From positions 1,061,713 to 1,125,712 of the forward strand of contig NW_006496077.1 of NCBI RefSeq assembly GCF_000471905.2: a stretch of 64,000 nt of DNA. Reading direction: 5' to 3'. The notes beneath the pieces are model-generated. The model had not been told where the DNA came from, made no database searches, and worked only from the letters and a program-made list of their open reading frames with translations. Source of the stretch: Amborella trichopoda. Its lineage: Eukaryota; Streptophyta; Magnoliopsida; Amborellales; Amborellaceae. Each line of letters starts with the position of its first letter. Position 1 is the first letter of the stretch. The translations under genes and the position numbers were made by a program. This document shows, one piece after another, positions 32,095 through 44,160 of the stretch.

Positions 32095-33290
32095 TACAGG
32101 TAGTATTTTCTGAGATACATCGTATTAATGGGCTCGTTGAGCTCGTGCCCTTCCTGATTTTTTATCTTCTAAGAATTGCCTACATGCGCCCCTCCCAATT
32201 AGGTTTGAACTTTCCTATAGGGTGTGCATTTTTAGGAGTGTGGAAGATATTTGTGAGTACCTTGTCTCCTTCTTTGAATTGTCAAGGAACAACTTTTCTT
32301 TGGTGTACCCTCTCGATTCTACGTTGATAAGCAATGATATTTTGTGTCGCTCCTAGTCGCCTTTCATCCAAATTAACAAGAACAGCGATTCATGGTTCGA
32401 TCTTTTGTTCCTCATCTACATTTTAGGAATGAGCTCTCGGAGAGATAGTATCTCAACTTCAATGGGAACCACTGCTTTCATACCATATACCAATGAGTAT
32501 GGAGTCATGTCAGTAGGAGTCTTCTCGATTGTCCGGTAGGCCCATAGCGCATAGTTTAGCTTTTCGTGTCATTCTTTGCCACCTTCTATTATTCTGTCTA
32601 TAATTCTTAGAAGTCCTTTGTTTATGGCCTCTGTTTGTCCGTTTCCTTGAGGGTAGTAATGTGTGGAGAATTTATGCATTATCTCAAACTTTTTGCATAC
32701 CTTAGTGACCCTTTCATTCTTGAAATTAGATCCATTATCAGTAATGATTGACTCAGGAACACCGAATCTATAAACGATGTTATTCTTTAGGAAACGGGCA
32801 ACATGTTGTCCCTCAAGTTTGACTAATGATGTGGCGTCTACCCATTTGGTGAAGTACTCTATAGCCGCTAATATAAAATGATGGCCATTTGAGGCTTTGG
32901 GTGAGATCATTCCAATAATATCAAGACCCCACATGGTAAAGGGCCATACAGCCGGTGTTGAGTTGAGTGGTATGGATGGTGCGTGGATGAGGTCTCCATA
33001 CAGTTGACATTTGAGACACGTACTTCCAATAATCTTCAGCCTTGGTGGTCTAGTAATAGCCTTGGCAATACCTAATTTTCTCAGCTAAGGCGGTTGCCCT
33101 AAAATGACCTCCTTCATTATGTAACTCTGTCAGTCCTTGGTCAATTTTTTGCTGATCGAGACACCTTAGAATGATGTCATCGAAGGATTTCTTGAACAAG
33201 AGATCACCTCTTACTAAGAATCCTATAAAAAAACCTTTGAAGGGCTTCTTTATCATTTTTAATGGCTCCTTCGGGGTATAACTCATCTTT
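32095..33290 (-). pseudogene. pol: Integrase of element 5
   Basis: The N-terminal His/Cys part is at 33140-33000 (TELHNEGGHFRATALAEKIR, then a broken C..C pair). The catalytic core is at 32934-32569, with GLDIIG, FTKWVDAT, ITDNGSNFKNE and YYPQGNGQTEAINKGL. The D, D and E of the rve core are all kept. The C-terminal part (32560-32095), NYALWAYRTIEKTPTDMTPY then VYGMKAVVPIEVEI and NTMYLRKYYL, is complete but has stops. This domain would have inserted the element's DNA. Element 4 lacks the NYALWAYRT part. Confidence 0.85.
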
Positions 33291-34020
33291 CAGTAGGGAC
33301 AGAACATCGTGGAACCATGGTTTTGCGTTATCTAGTGCCTCTGAAGCCACGACAAACACTTCCCCATCATTCTCATTTTCTTGCTCTATTTCTTCTTCGA
33401 TCCTTGGTGTGGAAGGATCATGTTTGTTGCTGATGTAGAATGGAAACATGGTAATTTCTGGAGGAATATCAACCAATGAAGCAAGGGTCGCAAGGGTGTC
33501 GGCGAACTAGTTATTTTCCCTAGTTACGTGATGAAAGGTGGTTTTCTTAAAATATGGGATCATCGTTTCTACCTTTTCGTGATAAGGTTTGAGCTTTTCT
33601 TCTTTCACCTTCCAAATCCCTTGAACTTGGTTTATGACAAGTAGGGAGTCTCCAATCACTAGTATTTGTTGGACTTTCATTCCCATGGCGTTCTAGAGCC
33701 CAGCTATCAAGGCTCCATATTCATCAATGTTATTGGTACATGGGAAGTTCAATCTAATGGTTGTTGGCATTAAAATATTCTCGGGTGAGCATAGTATGAC
33801 TCCTATACCTGACCTGTATTCGTTCTTTGCACCGTAGAAGTATAGCTCCCAAATTGAGTCCTCAATTGTAAAGAGGTTCTCATCAGAGAGATCCGTCTTA
33901 ACGGGAGTGCTATCTGACAGTGCGTGTTCAGCTATGTCGTCAGCAATGGCTTGTCCAATGATCGATTTTTGAGTGAAATATTCGATCTCGAACTCGCTCA
34001 ATAGCATTCTCCACTTCGCT
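33291..34020 (-). pseudogene. pol: RNase H end and second RNase H-like domain (aRH) of element 5
   Basis: 34007-33693 reads LLSEFEIEYFTQKSIIGQAI (end of RNase H), then WELYFYGAKNEYRSGIGVIL and FPCTNNIDEYGALIAGL. In related elements this is YFDGA and NNxAEYEA, so the first catalytic Asp is Tyr here. The domain continues in broken frames to ~33490. A tether or connection piece (33476-33204) leads to integrase. A second RNase H-like domain between RNase H and integrase is the mark of the Tat lineage. Confidence 0.75.
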
Positions 34021-34800
34021 CAAAGTCCAATAAGGGTTGGTCTTTCCAATAGGTACTTAAGTGGGTCTATTTTTTATATGAACTTGACTGAATGAGATAA
34101 AACATAATGTCTTAACTTCTGCATGGCCCACACAAGTGTTAACTAATGTTTCTCCACATCCATAGATCTTGTCTCATAGTCGACCATAGTTTTGCTGATG
34201 TAGTATATCATTTGTTCTTTTCCATGATCATCGTATTGTCCTAACATTGCTCCCATGGTCTTATCTTTCACATATATGTATAGGGACAGGGGTTTATCCA
34301 GACTATGAGGACTTAAGGATGAGAGGTTTGGTTAGGCACTCCTTAATTTGGTCGAACGCTTCTTAGCATTCATTATCCCATATGAATGGGGAATCTTTCT
34401 TAAGGAGCCTATTGAACGGTGCACACTTGTCTACCAGTTGTGAAATAAAATGCCTTATGGCTTGTATGTGACCTTGAAGCCCACATATTTCTCAGATGTT
34501 CCGGGGAGAGGACATTTCAGTGATGGCTCGTATTATGAATGGGTCCACCTCGATGCCCCTTTGGCTCATTATAAAGCCTAGTAATTTACCGAATTCAACT
34601 CCAAAGGCACATTTCTAAGGATTTAATTTGAGTTGATGTTTCTGAAGTCTTTCAAAAGTGGTTCTCAAGTTGGAGATGCTCAAACCTGGTCTTCGACTTG
34701 ACCAGAATGTCATCGACATAGTCTTCCATGATGGTATACGTTAAATCGTGGAAGATGCTAGTTGTTGCCCGTTGATAAGTTGCCCCTGCATTTTTTAGGA
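34021..34800 (-). pseudogene. pol: Reverse transcriptase C-terminal half and RNase H of element 5
   Basis: The palm part is FLKNAGATYQRATTSIFHDL followed by EDYVDDILVKSK; the YVDD catalytic motif is at 34720-34709. KLLGFIMSQRGIEVDP and HFISQLVDKCAPF follow. RNase H pieces are at 34330-34030 with several stops. Upstream of LKNAGA the frame runs directly into LTR sequence at ~34800, so fingers and the first half of the palm are lost. Confidence 0.8.
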
Positions 34801-35648
34801 AACTATTTATCACAGAGATCTTCAGAGGAAGATCCCTCAGATCTAAACACCACAAACTAATTTTAAAAGAAGATGATAGAGAATGTGGGAAAAATCGAAT
34901 TTTGATCTGAGGCCAGATCTGCCCAGAAATGAGTGGATCTGTTCTCAGATCAGTGGTAGCGCCAGGATTAATCCGAATATGAAACACGAAATAAAAATCA
35001 ATAAAAACTAATCTAATCTAATTAAAATAAAATAAAAGCATAAAATAAATAATAAAATACTAAGAAATGATACCAAACCGGACCAGATCGCTGAGACTCC
35101 CGAGCCTTCGAGGGCTAGCCCGTATCAGAACCGGTGTCCTCTTTGTCTCTCTTTCTCCATGTGTTGACCAGGCCTTAGCCTGGTTGAATGGTTTTTTTGA
35201 TCTAAAGATAGCTCAGAACTAGGGTTTCTTAGGTTAGGTTTTCCTTTCTCAGGGCTCTCTCTCTCTAACTTCTAACCTCCCACATCCCACCTCCCCCTTT
35301 CTAACCTACACGTCCCACCTTTTTAAGAGGTGTCTTTAGTCTCCCAAGTGCCACCTCCTTCCTAAAAAAAGGGACATCAATTTTATTTTTCTTAGAGATT
35401 AGGGATGTTGAATAGATAACTACTAAAACATGGGTATTTGCTAGGTGTGGAATGGACAAGTATTAAAATCTGGGGATTTGCTAGGTGTAGAATGGATAAC
35501 TACTAAAAGCTGGGGTTTGCTAGGTGTGGATCATAGGATGAGACCATGGATTGTGGTGGTCTTTGGTTTAGAGGTCGACTAAAATAATGTGGTCCTATAG
35601 GTTCAGAAAAACCATAGAATTTGCCAATTTTAAAATGAGGTGTCTACA
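34800..35648 (-). repeat. LTR of the same family as the solo LTR
   Basis: It begins on the minus strand at 35648 with TGTAGACACCTCATTTTAAA and shows the same landmarks as 25119-26185 (for example gactcccgagcc, cccgtatcag.accggt and gatctgaggccagatctgcc). The bases just outside, AATAAGGGCAAC on the minus strand, can be a polypurine tract, so it was probably a 3' LTR of an element to its right. Its inner end is lost where it meets the RT of element 5. Confidence 0.75.
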
Positions 35649-36215
35649 GTTGCCCTTATTTGGTACTCCCTGTCCTTCGAGGGACAGGTGAGTGACAAAG
35701 AGTTATATAAGCTTGAAACTCAAGTTGGATTTTCTGGCCATGCCACTTAACTTCAGGGTTTTCATAATTTCAAATTCTTAAACCTGGTATTTTATTTGAT
35801 TTCCTTAGGGTTTCCTAAGGCTTTTTATAGGTTTTTCCTATTTAGGAAAAGGCCTGCCTGGGAAAAAGGCTGGTCTAGCAAATTCTGAAGCGAGAGAGAT
35901 GAAGAGCTGAGGCGACAACGCGGTAAATCATCATTTACGGGTTTCCAAGCTCCTTCATTTTAAAATATATTTTAGAGATTTTGGAAAGAGGGAGAGATTC
36001 GAAATAGAACCCAGAGCAAGGACAGGCTATGATTTTAACAAAGAAATTAAAGTTTTTGAAAACACAAGATATATAATGAAAATTTTGAAAAGAGAAAGAT
36101 GTTTTGAAAAACAAATTTTGGTTAGCAGTTTTAACACCTGCAACCATAGAGCCCTCTAAGCAGTTTAACATCATGCAATGATGAACGGTGTAGTCGGCAG
36201 TTATACTCATATGAC
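35649..36215 (-). repeat. 3' end of an element body next to the LTR, shared with 29440-30225
   Basis: No gene. The stretch carries caagcttgaaactcaagttgg, gccatgccacttaacttcag, gaaatagaacccagagcaag and ggttagcagttttaac, as at 29760-30180. It shows that the 3' region of element 5 ends like this before an LTR. Confidence 0.65.
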
Positions 36216-37640
36216 TGTGAAGTTTTTATTATTTTTCATTATTATTACTATTATTTTTTTTCTGCCCTTGTTGGGGGTGGTTTTCTTTTAATGTAAGTCT
36301 TACAGTTTAACAACTTGTGACCCGTTTGTTGGACCCTATGTGAGCGTATCAAGTCCTTGCTTGAATCTTTGGGATGAAGAATCATAAAGTATTTCTTTAT
36401 CTTCCAACTTCAGCTCTTGCATTTCAATTGAAAAGAGAATTCTTTAGAGCTTTCAAGAAAAACATAGTTTTGACAATATAGGATACTGCCCCTGGGTGTT
36501 CAGAACCTCTTTGGATTTCTGATTTCATTCCTCCACCATTCACCTTTCAAAGCTCTAGATGATCGAGGACCTTAACAATGTTCCATCAAGCTAATACTCA
36601 TTGATTTTTCTCCTGATAGCATTTTGACTCAGGAAGAAGGAAGAGAAAATGTTTAGAGAGAAAGAACTTTGAAGAATAGAAGGAAGGAGAGAACTTCTTC
36701 TTTTTCATCGCCCCGGGGACCCTTTAGGGTGTTCAGCCTAGTAGCCTTTTTTCCAACGCTTGGGGTTCCTTCCAAATTTTCAGCCCAGAGAATTTTTGTT
36801 TTTTTTTTTTATCACTTTGGGGTTCCTTTCAGGTGTTCAGCACGGTAGCCTGGGTGTGAACCTGGTTAAGACTTAGCCTAGGCTGAGTATAAGCCTGAAC
36901 TTGGACCTAGAGGGTTTAGCTCGGACAAAAAACGGGTCCGGACTGAGATCTAAGATTAACCAACAGAAATAAGCAAGCAAAGCACACGAAAACTTTTGAC
37001 CTAGATTATAGGTAGACGTGGTTTGAGAGTAGGTTTCTAACTATTGAAAAGCGGCAGGGCTGATATAGGTCCCCACATAGATCCTGGCCTCCTTTTATAG
37101 GATTTTCACCAAGTCTTATTATATGCAGAGTTTCTTTGAGGCAAAGGATTATGGAGGGGCGCTCACAGTTAAAGTTACGTGAATCCCAACCACCTCGACT
37201 CTCAAAGCTAGGTTCCCCTCACACTGTTAACACCGATTTGGGGGGTTTTTGAAAATATTTTTTCTCGAGCATTCCCGGCCCGGTGTGTGTAACAGTGTGT
37301 AGAAGCACGCAAGCAAAAAGAACGTGGCAAGCAAGCAAACACACAATGCAAGAAAGAAAAGAAGTGAGTGCTCGACATTAATCTTCTCAAGCAATGTATG
37401 CCTTGAGGCGGAGCTCGCGCGATAGCATAGTAAAGATGGAGGGGTAAGCAACCCCTAAGAAGTTACTTGGCCAAAACAGTGAAACCAGGCACAGTTCGTG
37501 CCTGGTCGACTGCGCCCCTACCCGAGTCGAGGGAGACTCGATCAGGGCACAATTAGAGAAAGAGTGTAAGTGACCTTGGATTTGGTTTTTGATGAATAAA
37601 GAAAAGCGGCAAATGTTGAATCACAAGCAAAGAAATGCAG
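36216..37640. other. Non-coding internal region without recognised genes
   Basis: No coding support on either strand. A word like gggttcctttcaggtgttcagc recurs about four times (36485-36510, 36710-36740, 36765-36785, 36818-36845). It may be the internal region of a large non-coding LTR element (LARD-like) whose LTR is at 39472-40641; this is inference. Confidence 0.4.
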
Positions 37641-38960
37641 GAGATTTTTTTTTTTACAATTTTTTTTTTTTGGAAAGAGGAAGAGTCCTGAAGATGTTTT
37701 TATTTTTTAAGTGAAGATTCTTTTTTATTAATATTGAATAGAAAGAGGCTTAAAAAATAGTAATTTTGAGCAAAATAGTTTTTTTTTTTTTTAAAGCAAA
37801 TAACCGTTAAGATTTATTTATTTTTTTCTAGCAAAGCAAATTTCTTTTTTTAGAAATGAGAAAGGCCTTAAAAGTTTTACTTTTTTTAAAAAAAAAGTAA
37901 CAAGGCCTTAAAAGAAATTTTATTTTATTTTTAGAACAATGATTTTCAAGATGTTTTATTTTATTTTATTTTGAAAAAGACGAACAGTGATTTTTTTTAT
38001 TTTTATTTTTTTTTTAAAGCAAAGAGGCCTAAAAAAAAGTGCTGAAATTTTTTACTATTATTATTATTATCTCTTTTTTTTTTGTTTTTTTTGGAGGGCG
38101 AGAAAGTGATTTTTTTTTTTTTTCGATATCTACTTCTAAACAGATAATGCAAAAAGCATATGCAAGATAGGGACAGAAGCAAAACGTAACGAATTAAAAA
38201 ATCTTATCTCACTATAACAACGAGAGATAAAGAATTTCACAACTAATCTATTCACAAATAAGGATAAAGCAATAGATAAGGAATTTGACAACTTAATCTA
38301 CTATTTTTTATTTTTTTATTTTTTGAAAAACAAAGTGGCAAAGAAGGAGCAATTTTTAACAAACGAGATTTTTTTTCCACAATTTTTTTTTTTTTTTGAA
38401 AAGATGGAAGACTTGAAAATGAACAAGAGATGGCGCAAATCTTCTTTTGTTTTTAACACAAAGACGCCAAAAAAAATGCTGATTTTTTTTTTTAAATGGC
38501 TAAATGTGCAATTTTCTTTTTTCTTTTTGGCTTTTTTTTTTTTCTTTATAAGAAAGTTGGCCTTAAACACACTCTTTTCTTTTTTTGGGAGATAGAATGG
38601 CCTTAAAAGACAATAAAACAATTTTTTTAAAACAAAAAAAAGGCCTATTTTTTTTTTTTTTGAAGCAAAGAAATTTTTTCTTTTCTATTTTTTTTTTTTG
38701 AGATAGAATCGCCTTACAAAAACAAAAATTTCACACCAATGATCCTTTTTTTTTCTTTTTTTTAACCAAAAGGCCCCAAAGTTTTTCTTTTTTCTGAAAT
38801 TATAATAATAATAAAAGAGCAAAAAAAAATTCTCTTTTTTTTTTTGAAAGTGAAATGACCTCAAAAACTTTTTTATTTTTTTCGAAGCCGAAGGGACCTT
38901 CCAACATTTTTTTTTTTTTTTATAGAGACCAGAAAACTACCAAGGTAGTAAAAATAAATA
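37641..38960. repeat. T/A-rich low-complexity tract
   Basis: About 1.3 kb consists of runs of 8-20 T (and shorter A runs) separated by 20-40 bp pieces such as aaaggcctta, aagcaaag and gaaaagatgg. The word gg(a)cctta(aaa) recurs more than eight times, so it looks like a degenerate short tandem repeat with T runs. Open frames here (90-101 codons, mainly Phe/Lys) are artefacts of composition. Confidence 0.8.
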
Positions 38961-39450
38961 AATAAAAAATGAATAAAAGCAAAAAATTCCGTGATCCGCA
39001 AGAGAAGTTGTAACTGCTATACTCGGTTGCGCGCACAAGGCAGTTTTCAAAAGCACAAGGTCTAGCCGGCAAGCTTGAAAAATATACTCAGGCAACAATT
39101 TTTCTTGCTGAGGTAGACAGACGCATCGAACGCCTATCAGAAGCATACGATAAACACGTAGACCCAAACCTTATCCAATTCCCTTAGATGCAAAAGATAC
39201 ACCAAAAGAATAAACGTGCTCTATCTAGAAGGTAGCCGGGTAACAAAGAGATATTCAAATGATGCCAACGAGAATAATAAAGCTCAATTTTTATTTTTTC
39301 TATTTTTTTTTTCTTCTTACAAGCAGACAAATAAATAAAAGAAATACTAAATTATAGGGAGGAATCGAAGTAAGGTTTTCCTATGGAAAACATTCCTCTT
39401 TTTTTTTCCTCTCTTTTTTTTTTTTTTCGTGCACGGATCTAGCGCGAAAT
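38961..39450. other. Leader-like stretch between T-rich tract and PBS
   Basis: No gene. It has a further T-rich run at 39290-39310 and 39390-39428. On the minus strand it would be the untranslated leader after the PBS. Confidence 0.35.
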
Positions 39451-39470
39451 GTCCCACGGTGGGCACCAAA
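39451..39470 (-). other. Primer binding site of the element with the LTR at 39472-40641
   Basis: The minus strand reads TTTGGTGCCCACCGTGGGAC directly after the LTR end. It resembles the TTTGGCGCCCACCGTGGGG motif common just after 5' LTRs of plant Tat elements. It is different from the PBS of element 1, so at least two sublineages are present. Confidence 0.7.
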
Positions 39471-39471
39471 C

Positions 39472-40641
39472 TGCTTATGATGAAAATCCGACAGATCTTT
39501 CGATAAAGATCTCTCAGATCTTAATACCTTAAAACTGATGAAAATGAAAGATAACAAGTGGTAAGGTAAGCGGACCTTTTGAAGACTTAATAGTGTCTCA
39601 AGGATGAGTGCAACAGTGCTTTGGTAATCACAAAGTGAACAATTCAAATGGGAAGCTTCAAAAACTGTTTAAAACAACAAAGAAATCCTAATGAGAGAGA
39701 TTAAAATGATGGAGATCAGTTTGAAAAAGGAATGAGATAGATCGGACTCAAAACGAGACATATATGAACAAACTACTCCATATGGTCCACCGGTCTACCA
39801 ATGTTTTTCTTTATGTATAAAGAGGAACTCTAACTCAACAAATGAACTTTTAAAATGGATATTGATTCTCTGAACTTAAAGATTAACAAAGGATGTACTC
39901 AAAAAAATTTGTATGGAAAGGATCTATGATAAACTTGACATAATTCATAAAGCAATCAATGTATTGAACTCACGATCAAGGTTAAGGGGCACCCCTTATA
40001 ACTCCAACTTAAAGATCATACAAAACCAACTGAAAAAGGATTTTAAACTTCTATAAACATGAATTTACAGCAAGTTTAGATCATGAAGAAGTGAAACGAT
40101 GAAGGAGAAACTCACAAATAGATGATACCTTGATGGTGACATATGATGGTTTTGACATTATAGAATGAAGGGGCACCATGAAAGATCATTTTGTAATCAA
40201 GAACATGAACCAAAAGGGCTCAAGTTTTGATCTCTTTTCTCTCTCTTTGATTCATGAAAAGCGTTTTCTTAAGGTTTGAATTTGGGCTTTAACTGTATTT
40301 ATATGAAGTGTATAAGTTATGAATTGATCATGACCATTGATCCACTTCATTAATGACACATGAGAGGCTAATTATCCTATCCACTAAACCTCATCCAACC
40401 ACTAGGATGAAGGGATGAGATTTAAGTACCTTATCACCTCATAAACCCTAAATCAAAGCCACATTACCCTTTTATCCTCGTCCTCATATATTAATTCCAA
40501 TCATATCCAAAAGAGCTTGACATAAAGACCCTTGAATTTTAATAAATCTATAAATATAGAGAATGGTCAAGGGTAAGGGAATTTTGGTAAAAGGTTTCAA
40601 TCATATGGGAAAGGTAAAAGGGGCTTCTGACACTATCAACA
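39472..40641 (-). repeat. LTR (1,170 bp) next to a PBS, inserted in the copia LTR
   Basis: In plus orientation it begins tgcttatgatg and ends cactatcaaca (TGTTGATAGTG on minus). Its inner end (cagatcttaataccttaaaa) resembles that of the solo LTR, but its U3 differs, so it is a sister family. The five bases outside are gaatt (40642-40646). No second copy of this LTR is in the window. The adjoining copia LTR starts directly after it. Confidence 0.6.
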
Positions 40642-41842
40642 GAATTAGCTCAACTCACACCCTTCACATACATCTTACACTCTTCACATCGGTCACACCA
40701 ATGGAGCACATCCACATGAAATGTTCACATGGCATGTGTCCCTTATGGATAATAATATTTTAAAACATTATTTTATTTTAAAATTGCGTTGGCTCTATAT
40801 AAGCCAAGCATGTCATATGTGTGACATTTAAGTATGTTACTAAAATCCAACTTTAAGTCATAACAATACATCATAATGTTTGAATTAAAAAAAAAAAAAG
40901 AGAGAGAAGGTAAGTGACCAAGTGCCATAGGTTATCCCATGCATGAGAATCTTCTCCCAAACAAGGGGGGCCCAACGTGAGGGGTCCATGGTGCCACGTG
41001 GCCACCCTATCCCCCCTTGGGTGCCATGTGGCATCCACATTGACATCCTCACATAAGCCCAAATAATTTTGAAAATCATATTTTTTTGTGATTTTAAAAA
41101 TCCAAACATTCTCCAAAAATTTCAATAAATATTTAAATCATATTTAAACATCTTTACATCATTTCTCATTAAAAACAATAGGACAAAAGGTATGTGAGAT
41201 CTCAAGGCTTTGATTCTAGGTATCGAAGTGCTCCATTAGACTAGTCCCAAATGATGTTCCACTATGTCTCAAGTTGACAGTCTATGTCAGGGACACATAA
41301 TTGGACATATCAAAGTCATTGAGAAAGAACTACCCATCATCGGGTTCTCAATAGATTGCAGACGCATCCCTATAGGACATAATCCTACTTAAATACAGGG
41401 ATTCTCTCAAAGCACATGTACACTGGCTCTTCTAAGTTAGATAAAACTTAAGAAGAGTGGCTTCCCTTGCGAATGAGAGCACACATAACATGGAATGATC
41501 TCGTGTTAGATTACAGACTCATGTCTCATGAGTCTTGACCATCTCATACAGGGTCAACTCTCAACAAACACTCGGGTTCTATACTACTCGATTGGATTCT
41601 CCAAGCCCTAGCTAATCATAATTAATCATGAGGCATTCTAATTAAAATTCCTGATTACGAGGTGACCCTTACTCCTCCTTAAGAGATTCATTTCTAAAAA
41701 TGTAACCTCCCAATGCCTCATGTACTCATGGTAAAAGAATCTGGGCCCCAATTCGCAAAGTACGCAGATTCTATCGCTCTCACTACCTCTCACTAAGCGA
41801 AAGACTATTGACCTTAAGGCCTTGAAAGGCCATATTGCCAAA
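40642..41842 (-). repeat. LTR of the Ty1/copia element (3' LTR, truncated)
   Basis: On the minus strand the purine-rich word AAGGCCAAGTGGGAGAA (41862-41846) is followed by TTTTGGCAATATGGCC, the usual position of a copia 3' LTR start. It lies 130 bases after the RNase H stop at 41973. A TATA-like ctatataagcc is at 40794-40804. The other end is cut by the LTR at 39472-40641. No gene. Confidence 0.65.
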
Positions 41843-41972
41843 ATTCTCCCACTTGGCCTTTTGAGACCTTAATCGAATCTCACTCTCATTATCACACACA
41901 ATAAAGTAATGTAAAACATTCATACACATCTATAAAATAAATAGTCATAATGAAGGGAGAAAGTAATAACAA

Positions 41973-42265
41973 CTATGTTAACCTCCTTAGCCCGATCCCA
42001 TGCACATGCCTCATTAAAGCACTAGCAACCAAGCCTTTAGTAAATGGATCAGCATGCATTGCATCCGATGGAATATATCCTACTTCCATCTCACTAGCTG
42101 CAATCTCTTCTCTCACACAATGATATTGAGCTCTTATGTGTCTTGATTTCCTATGAAACCTTGGTTCTACTACCATGGCTATGGTGGCTTGATTATCACA
42201 CATGATTCTAATTGTTCAATGCTTGACTGGGTTGTAAAACAGATGATTCAAGAACTTCTTAAAAG
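41973..42265 (-). pseudogene. pol: C-terminal end of copia RNase H
   Basis: The frame reads IRIMCDNQATIAMVVEPRFH, then SRHIRAQYHCVREEI and HADPFTKGL, the typical end of Ty1/copia RNase H, with the Asp of CDNQ kept. FKKFLNHLFYNP lies upstream, ahead of one stop. At ~42265 it is cut by element 4. The preceding part of the same polyprotein is at 58145-59243. Confidence 0.85.
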
Positions 42266-43588
42266 ACCTCTGCCTCACACACACTCGTCAAAGCTCGTGG
42301 TTCATCCACTAGAGATACACCTCAGGGCAGCCCTCAGCTTGTTTCAGGTCATTGTCAAGGTTTGGGTCTTCTTAGACCTGACCCTGTACATCATGTTCAT
42401 GTGCATTACACTACTCAGGGAAGATCTGTCGCTGCACTTTCTCGAGCACACGAGAGGCGACCTCCTCGTCATCCCTCCCGGCACATGCATGCACACTTTG
42501 TGAGGGGTGGTCACAAGGCCACTTCTTCACGTACACGTGCTCGCGACACTGTGCCTTCTAAGCCCGGACCTACCACTAGAGCCCAGGTCGACCCCCAGGT
42601 CACTTAGAAACCCTCTTCAAGAAGCGCACATGCACCAGTACCATGGTCTACACTGAGCTCCAGGCCGAAAGGCTAGTAGCAGCCAACTCCTCCCCCGTTC
42701 GCCCCTTCTCCTTGGGTGAAACCCTTGCAGACAAGGTACTCAAAGGTCTTCCCCAAGAGTACCATTATGCAATCCACCGAGAGCTACGAAGTAAGCTCGA
42801 GGGAAGACTCCCTTCATCGACGAGGTCCTTCTTAATTCTTTTCTTCCCTGGCCAAGATAGTCTAAAAATTCCAAACGGACTATCATTGCCGGCCCCTAAT
42901 GCTTTGGCCTGTTCAAAGAGGGCCAACCGTTCCCAATTATGATCTCGTTCTCGATTCTAGTGGGGAGTGTACCAAAACCTGAGAACCAAGCATGAAAAGG
43001 GCATGCGGATCGCGCCGAAGAAGAAGCCTGGAAAGATCGAGGCAAGCAAGCCTGTCGACCCCCTGGCTAAGAATGTCTTTTACCCATTACTGATGGCAAC
43101 CAAGCCCGAAGAGAGAGGGGTAGAGGCTTACGTAGCCGTCACCATTGTAGGGGATGACCCTAGCCAGCAATACCCACGATCCCAAGACCATCAGGAACCG
43201 ATTCTCACCCGATCTGCATTTGGGCCCAAATCTAATTGGGCAAGTCCAGCCCCTGCTGACCGATCTCCCTCACCCAGTACGCTAAACACGCAAAGCGTCG
43301 GCCGTGCAGGACACCTCTCCCTTCGAAGAGAGATTTAGCGTGATGGTCGTCGAACAGCATGACGACGAACTTGAAGAATGTCTGATTAGGCTGGAGGGCA
43401 TGATAGGCCATATGATGGAGAAGATTGAACGAATGGAGAGTGTCAGGCTCCCTGGGAATTGATCTCACCATGAGGCTAATTCTCCTTAGCTTACCCATCC
43501 CGTTGAGGAGCTCCTAAGACAGCCGCCTCCTCCCAACTCTCATGACCATTCTTTCCCTCGACAGGTCTCGCAGGCTAACATCGATGTT
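42266..43588 (+). pseudogene. gag: Gag leader of element 4
   Basis: 42270-42610 aligns with the Gag leader of elements 1 and 2 (words such as aagctcgtgg..atccact and gcacatgcatgc). The next open pieces, 42643-42942 (ADKVLKGLPQEYHYAIHREL) and 42967-43338, have no clear counterpart in elements 1 and 2. Near 43350-43450 VQHDDELEECLIRLEGM-like sequence marks the short coiled coil ahead of capsid. Many stops. Confidence 0.5.
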
Positions 43589-44160
43589 GTGCTCAGCCAT
43601 AGCCTGCGGGACAGGCAGATCCTCGAGTTACGAGAGACGTCCCAATATCAGAAGCCTTACCCTTCTTATAATGACCTGCTCCCTTTTTCGCCTAATTACC
43701 AGAAAGGGAGACTCCCTGTCTTCAACGGCACAAGTTCTCCCTGTCTTCAACGGCACAAGTTCACCTCGGCATGTCAAGAGACGGCTGCTGATGGGAGACT
43801 CCTTCTCCATCATTTTGTTGAGACTCTCGATGGGTTGGCCTTCAAGTGGTATGCTCAGCTCCCTCCAAACACACTACAAACCTGGGAAGAGATGGAGCGC
43901 TTGTTTTACAAGTGCTTCTATGAAGTTGACAGAGAAGTACAAGTCATCGAGCTTCTCATTATGACCCAAGGTCCGGAAGAGCCAGTAGACCAATTTATTG
44001 CAAGAAGGAGAGATCTGGCTGCATGCCAGACCAACCCCATGCCTGAGATTGATGTTGTTCAGACCTTTGTGCGTAACATGCGATCGAAAATCTCCTGCAT
44101 GTTGAGGCTTTAAACCCCACCTCTATAACGGATCTGATTTCTAAAGTAGTCTGCATAGAG
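43589..44160 (+). pseudogene. gag: Gag capsid of element 4
   Basis: The open frame 43589-44113 (174 codons) reads LRDRQILELRETSQYQKPYP, then ACQETAADGRLLLHHFVETL, AFKWYAQLPPNTLQTWEEME and EPVDQFIARRRDLAACQTNP. It is the Retrotrans_gag domain and aligns with 8235-7666 of element 1, without the stop seen there. A perfect 25-bp tandem duplication at 43712-43761 adds residues and a frame change upstream of the core. The end is shifted at ~44100. Confidence 0.85.

Larger units (their letters stand above)
29416..34800 (-). mobile_element. Element 5: Tat-type Ty3/gypsy pol fragment with 3' region
   Basis: Minus-strand order is RT (C-terminal half), RNase H, aRH, integrase and a long repeat-rich 3' region. 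Gag, protease and the first half of RT are missing; the RT is joined at ~34800 to an LTR (34800-35648). The 3' LTR is also missing: at ~29415 it meets element 3. Part of its 3' region (29440-30226) recurs at 35690-36215 next to that LTR, which shows what once came before the 3' LTR. Confidence 0.75.

Noticed and set aside
38316..38621. Lys/Phe-rich frames on both strands in the T-rich tract
   Set aside because: Low-complexity T and A runs.
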